From Erginobacter sp964587835 (GTDB lineage: Bacteria > Auribacterota > Erginobacteria > Erginobacterales > Erginobacteraceae), in contig CAZPMN010000002.1 of NCBI GenBank assembly GCA_964587835.1, positions 62,001-126,000 on the forward strand: a DNA stretch of 64,000 nucleotides, in the 5' to 3' direction. Both the position numbers and the translations under genes were made by a program. This document shows, in pieces, positions 59,204 through 64,000 of this stretch; position 1 is the first letter of the stretch, and every line of letters begins with the position of its first letter. The notes below the pieces were generated by a model. The model worked only from the letters and a program-made list of their open reading frames with translations. It had not been told where the DNA came from and ran no database searches.

Positions 59204-59302
59204 AACTCGTACTCGTTCTCGTACTTCGTAATCGTCCCCCTGATTGGCATTTCCGGTTTAGCGCATTATGATCAAGAACGAGTACGAGTACGAGTTACGA
59301 TT
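59204..59302. repeat. Inverted CGAGTACGAGTACGAG repeats
   Basis: AACTCGTACTCGTTCTCGTAC (left) and GAACGAGTACGAGTACGAG (right) are inverted arms about 50 bases apart in the 126-base gap. Each arm is itself a tandem of CGAGTA/CTCGTA six-base words. This is a different family from the other intergenic tracts. Confidence 0.65.
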
Positions 59303-59317
59303 ATTAATGATTATGTT

Positions 59318-60385
59318 TCAACCATGTTCGGCGGGCCAGAGTTCCTCCACCGCCGTCAGGACTTCTTCCGGAGTTATTCTCTCCATACAGGCAAAGTCGC
59401 GGGGACAGACCCGGTAAAGACAGGGACTGCAGCTTATCCCCTTGTAGATTACCCGGGTCCGAGCCCCCCGGGGGCCGGTGGCCACCGGGTCGGTGGAACC
59501 GTAAAGTCCGACCACCGGGACTCCCAAGGCCGCCGCCAGGTGCAGCGGGCCGGAGTCGTTGGCCACCACCACCCGGCAGAGGGAGAGAAGGGCGGCCAGG
59601 GTCTTCAGGTCGGTCCGGCCGGCCAGGTTGACCGTATCCTTGCCCGCCCCGGCGACTATTTCCTCCAACAACTGCCTCTCCCGCCCGGAGCCGAACAACA
59701 ACACGATGGCTTTTCTCCTCCTTGTCAGTTTTCCGGCCAGGCGGGAAAATTTAGCAGCCGGCCAGCACTTGGCCGGACCGTAACTGGCCCGGGGATGAAA
59801 GCCCACCAGCGGCCGCTTATCCGGATCGATACCCTCGGCCGACAACAGGTCGAGCGCCTGCCGCCGGACGGCCGGGGGGATGGCCAGGCGGGCGGGGACC
59901 GGCGGTTCCTTGCTCCTTCCCCCGTCGAGGAGACGGTAGTAGTAATCGATTCGAGGGGCCTGTCGATAATCTTGGTCCGAACGGACCGGACGGGTCAGGA
60001 GAAACGACCGGGCCCCGGCTTTATAGCCCCAGCGGCGCGGCACTCCGGCCCGGTGGATCCAGAGAGCCGACTCGAAAGAGCGGGGAAATATCACCGCCAG
60101 ATCGAAGTTCCGGTCCCGCAACTGACTGACCAGCCGCCGTTTGCCCGGCAGATCTCTAATCCCCCCCCTGAGCTCAAAGGGGATAATCTCATCCACCCCC
60201 TCAACCAGCTCCCAGATAGGAACCAGCCACCGGGCAACCAAAACGGTCAACCGCGCGGAGGGGAATTCCCTCTTCAACCGCTGGACCGCCGGGATAGCAA
60301 AGATACAGTCTCCCACCCAGTTCGGCACCCGGGCCAGAATCTCTCGGACCTGACCCTGAGCCTTCTTATCCTCTTGCCCATTCAT
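59318..60385 (-). CDS. Heptosyltransferase, GT9 family (WaaF-like)
   Basis: This 355-residue GT9 enzyme has VREILARVPNWVGDCIFAIP (WaaF-type NWxGD box), PRSFESALWIHRAGVPRRWG, ASYGPAKCWPAAKFSRLAGK and VVVANDSGPLHLAAALGVPV. It probably adds the second heptose, with the other GT9 adding the first; this split is inference. No ribosome site is seen, and the leader starts with a 14-base palindrome only 7 bases upstream of the ATG. Confidence 0.9.
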   Translation of the reverse strand: MNGQEDKKAQGQVREILARVPNWVGDCIFAIPAVQRLKREFPSARLTVLVARWLVPIWELVEGVDEIIPFELRGGIRDLPGKRRLVSQLRDRNFDLAVIFPRSFESALWIHRAGVPRRWGYKAGARSFLLTRPVRSDQDYRQAPRIDYYYRLLDGGRSKEPPVPARLAIPPAVRRQALDLLSAEGIDPDKRPLVGFHPRASYGPAKCWPAAKFSRLAGKLTRRRKAIVLLFGSGRERQLLEEIVAGAGKDTVNLAGRTDLKTLAALLSLCRVVVANDSGPLHLAAALGVPVVGLYGSTDPVATGPRGARTRVIYKGISCSPCLYRVCPRDFACMERITPEEVLTAVEELWPAEHG

Positions 60386-60392
60386 CGTATCA

Positions 60393-60422
60393 TTAACCCG
60401 ATTTATGAATAAATCGGGTTAA
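60393..60422. repeat. Palindrome TTAACCCGATTTAT/ATAAATCGGGTTAA, copy 3
   Basis: Two perfect 14-base arms flank GA, 7 bases upstream of the GT9 start. The same sequence occurs at 28003 and, degenerate, at 52242. Confidence 0.8.
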
Positions 60423-60610
60423 ACCACAGAGGTCACCGGGTTGTTAACCACCGAGACCCAGAGATCACCGTCTTCCCTTCTTTATTGGATATTCCTTGTT
60501 GAATATTGGATATTCAGCTTGCCTTTGCCGATTTCATTAAATTTTTGACAGTTCCCTCAAGCGCCCCTCCAACCTGTATCTCCTATTTCCTCCCTCTGTG
60601 TCTCCGTGGT
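60423..60610. repeat. ACCACAGAG / TTGGATATTCC repeat-derived gap
   Basis: The gap has ACCACAGAGGTCACC, ACCGAGACCCAGAGATCACC and inverse CTCTGTGTCTCCGTGGTT words at its far end (about 60592-60612), around TATTGGATATTCCTTGTTGAA words. The inverse copies flank the gap. No gene is seen. Confidence 0.55.
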
Positions 60611-61474
60611 TCAAATGCCCTTTCCCCAGCGGCGGTGAACCCAGAACCAGAGTTCGGGATTACGGCTTATTCTCTGCTCGAAGATTGCGGTAAAACGCCT
60701 GGTGAGTTCCCGGACCGCGCGCCGGAAGGACATACCCGGGGGGAGTTCGATCTCCGGTTCAAAGACCACCCGGAATTTCCCGAACTTTTCCGGATAAATG
60801 AAGACCGGGATCAGCGCGGCGGAGGTTTTCCAGGCCAGAACCGCGGGGGCGGCGGTCGTCGGAGCCGGACGGCCGAAAAAATCCACCTCCACCGCCATCC
60901 GTCGGGCCCGCTGATCGGCCAGGATCGCCACCGCACCATTCTCAGCCAAATAATCAGCCAGCTGGCCGGCAACTTCCCGCTTCGAGAAGAGCACCAGGCC
61001 GGCCTCTTCCCTCATCTCCCTCACCAGCCCGTCAATCGCCGGATTCTTGATCTTCTGAACCACAGCACCACCCCGGAAGGAGAGGAGCCGGGGAACCAGG
61101 GCCAGATATTCCCAGTTCCCGAAATGGGCCAGGACAAAGATTACCCCCTTCCCCCGGCCCAGCGCTTTTTGAAGATGCTCCCTGCCCTCAACGGTAAAAG
61201 CTCTTTCCCATCCCGGCCTGGTAAAGACCGGCAGTCGGAGCAACTCGACGAAGTTCAAACCGAGCCGGGCAAATGAAGAGAGGGCCAGCCGGCGCCGGGC
61301 GGCTCTGTCCAGGGAGGGGAAAGCCATCCTGAGGTTAGCCAGAGCAATCCGCCGGTGGCGAAGATCAAGATAATAACCGGCCGCCCCCAGGCAGCTCCCC
61401 AAAAACCGAATGCAAGCCCCCGGGAGAATACAGGCCAGCTTCCTGCCCAACAACAGTAACCAGTAAGCGACCAT
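60611..61474 (-). CDS. Lipid A-type late acyltransferase, LpxL/HtrB-like
   Basis: This 287-residue enzyme adds a secondary acyl chain to lipid A. The catalytic HX4D/E motif is LAHFGNWEYLALV, with AVAILADQRARRMAVEVDFF further on and a C-terminal NPELWFWVHRRWGKG typical of the family. An N-terminal hydrophobic segment anchors it in the membrane. It is the most upstream gene of the minus-strand LPS group and is divergent from the CDF-SPFH gene. Confidence 0.9.
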   Translation of the reverse strand: MVAYWLLLLGRKLACILPGACIRFLGSCLGAAGYYLDLRHRRIALANLRMAFPSLDRAARRRLALSSFARLGLNFVELLRLPVFTRPGWERAFTVEGREHLQKALGRGKGVIFVLAHFGNWEYLALVPRLLSFRGGAVVQKIKNPAIDGLVREMREEAGLVLFSKREVAGQLADYLAENGAVAILADQRARRMAVEVDFFGRPAPTTAAPAVLAWKTSAALIPVFIYPEKFGKFRVVFEPEIELPPGMSFRRAVRELTRRFTAIFEQRISRNPELWFWVHRRWGKGI

Positions 61475-61493
61475 CCGTCGGGTATCGGTGATG

Positions 61494-61522
61494 TTGACTT
61501 ATGTCAATATTTAATATTAACT
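61494..61522 (+). promoter_or_regulatory. Candidate promoter with TTGAC-N4-GTCAA operator
   Basis: TTGACT (61494-61499), a 17-base spacer and TTAACT (61517-61522) face the CDF-SPFH gene. The -35 box is the left half of a palindrome TTGAC-TTAT-GTCAA (61494-61507), so a dimeric regulator could cover it. The surroundings are A/T-rich, unlike the rest of the window. Confidence 0.4.
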
Positions 61523-61590
61523 TACACTGCTGCTTGTGCCATACTATCAAGAAATCAGAGGGCGAAGCGAGTTAATTCAGGGCGAGCAAA

Positions 61591-63333
61591 TTGAAGTTGG
61601 ATAATAAACAGAAAGCGGCCGCCATCTCCACCCTGCTCAACCTCCTACTGTCCATCTCCAAGTTTATCCTTGCAGGTTTCAGCGGGAGCCTGGTCATTCT
61701 GGCCGAGGCCTGGCACAGTTTCACCGACGTGGGAACCTCGATTCTGGTCTTTATCTCCGTCTCGACCCGCGGCGGACGAAAGGAGCCTGCGGGAGAACCG
61801 GACCGGAGGGAGGAAGCGGACGGAAACCGGGCCGGGATCGACTGGCAAGGCATCTCCCCGGAAAAATGGGTTTCGCTCCTGATCGGTTTGATCATTCTCC
61901 TGGCCGCCATCGGGGTAGCAAACAAGACCCTTTACGCCCCGGACCGCGATATCCCCTACCCCTATCTCTTCGGGGTCTTTTTTATCATCTTCGCCGGGGG
62001 TTCCCTGATCGTCTCTATCTTCGAGATCCGGCTCGGCCGGAGATTGAATTCCCCCGCCCTGATCGCCGACGGACTTCATTCCCGTTCCGATATGGTCAGT
62101 TCGCTGGTCGCCGCCGGTTCCCTGATCGCTCTCCAGCTCGGTCTTAACCAGCTGGGGATTAACTTCGACCGGATCGGAGCGGGAATCGTGGTCATTTTCA
62201 TCCTCTCCTTCTCCCTGGAAACGCTGGTCAATTTCTGGTGGTCCGTGCACGGACGGAAGGGCTGGAAGGACCGGGTGGCGATCGGCTTTCTGGCGGCGGT
62301 TTTGGAACCGGCAACCTGGAAGAAGCTTTTCCACCGGATCGGGGAACTGTTCTCCTGGGACCGGCGGTCCCGGCAAACCCGGACCTTGTGCTGGAGCTGC
62401 CTGATTGGCCTGATTGTCCTCGGGGTGGGGGTGGCTTTCATCTTCAGCTGTCTGACCGTTGTCGGGCCCGAGCAGAAGGGAATCCGGACGCGGTGGGGCC
62501 GGGTAACCAACTGGGGAAAACCGCTTCCTCCCGGTCTCTACCTTCATCGTCCCGCCCCCCTGGAGAGAATCGAGAAGATCGACTCCCGGCCCATCCGGAG
62601 ATTGGAGATCGGGAATATCGCCGACCCCCAGGCGATTGTCCTGCTCTGGACCCGTAAACACGGCAGTGAAGACGCTTTTCTCTCGGCGGAGAACAATTTC
62701 ATCTACCCCTATCTCTCGATCCATTACCGGATCGGAAATATATTTGACTACCGCTATAGTTTCCGCCAGCCGGAGCAACTTCTGGAAAACGCCGCCCACG
62801 GTCTGCTCACCAGGCTCTTTTCCACCCGGACCTTTACCGACATCGTGATTTCCTACCGGCAGGAGATGGAGCAGACCATCCGCCGGGAACTCCAAAAGCA
62901 GATGGATGACCTTCAGACCGGGCTGGAACTGGTCAGCGTCAACACCAAGGATATCCATCCCCCGGTCGAGGTGGCCGATGCCTACGAACAGGTCATCGCG
63001 GCGCTGCAAGAGAAACAGACCCTGATCAACCAGGCTCTAGGATACCGAAACAGTTCAATTCCGAAAGCCCGGGGGGAGGCGATCCGAACCGTACTGGAGG
63101 CCGACGCCTATGTTGCCGCCCGGAAGAAGACCGCCGCCGGGGAAGCCGGGCGTTTCTCCGCCCGGGCCGGCTCGATCGAGGAATGGAAGGACCTCGCCCG
63201 TCCGATGCTTTACCGCCAAACCGTCAGGGAAGCCCTGAATGGCCAACCCCTGGTCCTGGTGGATCCGGTCCTGGACGGCCCCGATCTCTGGCTGAAGTCG
63301 GCGCGACCGGCGTTTCTCGAAGACCAATTCTAA
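61591..63333 (+). CDS. Fusion: CDF-type cation transporter plus SPFH/HflK-like domain
   Basis: The chain has 580 residues. About 1-260 is a cation diffusion facilitator: SKFILAGFSGSLVILAEAWH with HxxxD (His42, Asp46) in the second helix and IADGLHSRSDMVSSLVAAGS with His163/Asp167 in a later helix, the four residues that form the zinc site in YiiP-type carriers. After a cytoplasmic helix pair a new membrane helix (about 266-287) leads into an SPFH domain (about 288-560): VVGPEQKGIRTRWGRV, PGLYLHRPAPLERIEKI and a coiled-coil end, as in HflK. HflC follows, as usual for HflK. The start is TTG; there is no ATG nearby. SPFH complexes regulate FtsH; why one carries a metal carrier is unknown. Confidence 0.85.
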   Translation: MKLDNKQKAAAISTLLNLLLSISKFILAGFSGSLVILAEAWHSFTDVGTSILVFISVSTRGGRKEPAGEPDRREEADGNRAGIDWQGISPEKWVSLLIGLIILLAAIGVANKTLYAPDRDIPYPYLFGVFFIIFAGGSLIVSIFEIRLGRRLNSPALIADGLHSRSDMVSSLVAAGSLIALQLGLNQLGINFDRIGAGIVVIFILSFSLETLVNFWWSVHGRKGWKDRVAIGFLAAVLEPATWKKLFHRIGELFSWDRRSRQTRTLCWSCLIGLIVLGVGVAFIFSCLTVVGPEQKGIRTRWGRVTNWGKPLPPGLYLHRPAPLERIEKIDSRPIRRLEIGNIADPQAIVLLWTRKHGSEDAFLSAENNFIYPYLSIHYRIGNIFDYRYSFRQPEQLLENAAHGLLTRLFSTRTFTDIVISYRQEMEQTIRRELQKQMDDLQTGLELVSVNTKDIHPPVEVADAYEQVIAALQEKQTLINQALGYRNSSIPKARGEAIRTVLEADAYVAARKKTAAGEAGRFSARAGSIEEWKDLARPMLYRQTVREALNGQPLVLVDPVLDGPDLWLKSARPAFLEDQF

Positions 63334-63385
63334 ACGTTATGAACCGGATTAGAATATTCCTGAAATTACCCAAGAGAATATAGCT

Positions 63386-64000
63386 ATGAAAAAGATCCTT
63401 CTCATCCCCCTCGCGTTGGGTCTGGCCAGCGTCGGGCTTGGACTCAGCATCTTTCAGGTCAGCGAACAGGAAATCGCCATCGTTACCCGGTTCGGGGATC
63501 CGGTCCGGATTATCGATCGAGCCGGCCCCCACTGGAAACGTCCGGCTTTCCTGGAGAAAGTCAATCGCCTGGACCGCCGGATTCAGGTCTTCAAACCCCG
63601 GCCGATCCAGCTGATGCTGGAAGACCAGAACCCCCTGATCGTCACCTGTTACGTCGCCTGGCAGATCAGCGATCCGTTGGTCTTTTTCCAGTCCCTGGGG
63701 ACGGCGGCGCTGGCCGAGCTGAAGCTGGGCGATATGGTCAACGCCCGCCTGGGGAACGTTCTCGGCGATTACAAGCTTTCCCAGATCATCAACCCCGACC
63801 CGGAGCAGGTCAGGCTGGCCGAGATGGAAAGTAAAGTGCTCCAGGAGACCAACCGGCAGGCCCTGGAACAGTACGGACTGGAGATCGTCGATCTCGGGTT
63901 GCGCCGGATCACCTACCCGGCCATTGTTACCCGGTCGGTCTACGACCGGATGAAGTCCGACCGGGAGAAGGAAGCCCAGCGTTACCGGGCGGAAGGAGCG
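63386..64000 (+). CDS. hflC: HflC-like SPFH protein, 3' end cut by window
   Basis: The first 205 residues are visible: MKKILLIPLALGLASVGLGL is a membrane anchor, then VSEQEIAIVTRFGDPVRIID, PLIVTCYVAWQISDPLVFFQ and LEIVDLGLRRITYPAIVTRS, matching HflC. It lies 52 bases after the CDF-SPFH fusion, and the pair should form the HflKC ring around FtsH in the inner membrane. The C-terminal coiled coil lies outside the window. Confidence 0.9.
   Translation, partial: MKKILLIPLALGLASVGLGLSIFQVSEQEIAIVTRFGDPVRIIDRAGPHWKRPAFLEKVNRLDRRIQVFKPRPIQLMLEDQNPLIVTCYVAWQISDPLVFFQSLGTAALAELKLGDMVNARLGNVLGDYKLSQIINPDPEQVRLAEMESKVLQETNRQALEQYGLEIVDLGLRRITYPAIVTRSVYDRMKSDREKEAQRYRAEGA

Noticed and set aside
61645..63009. 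454-codon antisense frame opposite the CDF-SPFH gene
   Set aside because: Shadow frame; both CDF and SPFH motifs lie on the plus strand.

Overview
The window comes from a high-GC, Gram-negative bacterium with a lipopolysaccharide (LPS) outer membrane. It carries a nearly complete Kdo/heptose/Lpt export set (kdsA-B-C-D, gmhB, a HldE-type kinase, hldD, lptA-B-C-F-G), a lipid A-type acyltransferase, two GT9 heptosyltransferases, an O-antigen ligase and an oligosaccharide flippase. It also has a GlgM/GlgE pair, a DUF6941 protein, hprK-ptsH-ptsI with no sugar permease, and many short word-like intergenic repeats. This mix suggests a deep-branching environmental lineage, perhaps a PVC-allied candidate phylum such as Omnitrophota or Auribacterota. 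That is an inference from gene content; no rRNA or ribosomal protein is present to settle it.

Layout. 1-6.8 kb: a partial secreted protein (minus), a 514-base leader with hairpins, then a tight plus-strand six-gene cluster: LysM coiled-coil protein, FliF-FliG hybrid, FlbD, MotA, MotB and a second MotB. 6.5-13 kb (minus): a small membrane protein, glycosyltransferases, a polysaccharide deacetylase and a WbpD/WbpB-like pair for diacetamido uronic acid synthesis. 13-23.8 kb (minus): flippase, ispG, rseP, dxr, cdsA, uppS, clpX, clpP and tig, an envelope/isoprenoid and proteolysis operon. 23.9-24.6 kb: tRNA-Gly, tRNA-Leu and tRNA-Gln. 24.7-30 kb: hpt, rubredoxin, dnaJ, glgM and glgE. 30-33 kb (plus): lptF and lptG. 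33-38.3 kb: ahcY (plus) and metK (minus) converge on a small accessory island holding a half-ferritin, a methyltransferase-DUF3089 fusion and a pyridoxamine-oxidase-like protein. 38.4-49.7 kb (minus): ptsI, ptsH, hprK, hpf, lptB-A-C, kdsC-D-A-B, gmhB, heptose kinase and hldD. 49.8-61.5 kb (minus): LPS core/O-antigen assembly genes. 61.6-64 kb (plus): a CDF transporter fused to an SPFH domain, then a partial hflC.

The most unusual system is at 0.9-6.6 kb. A FliF-like ring-building domain, one membrane helix and a FliG rotor domain with a duplicated torque-helix half are joined in one protein. It sits beside MotA and two MotB proteins with no other flagellar gene in the cluster. This could be a stripped-down, flagellum-independent ion-driven motor working across the envelope. 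Other fusions are the CDF-SPFH protein and the methyltransferase-hydrolase protein.

Most genes are in compact operons with ATGA or GTGA overlaps. Intergenic gaps are filled with repeat families, several of which supply the stop codon of the neighbouring gene.
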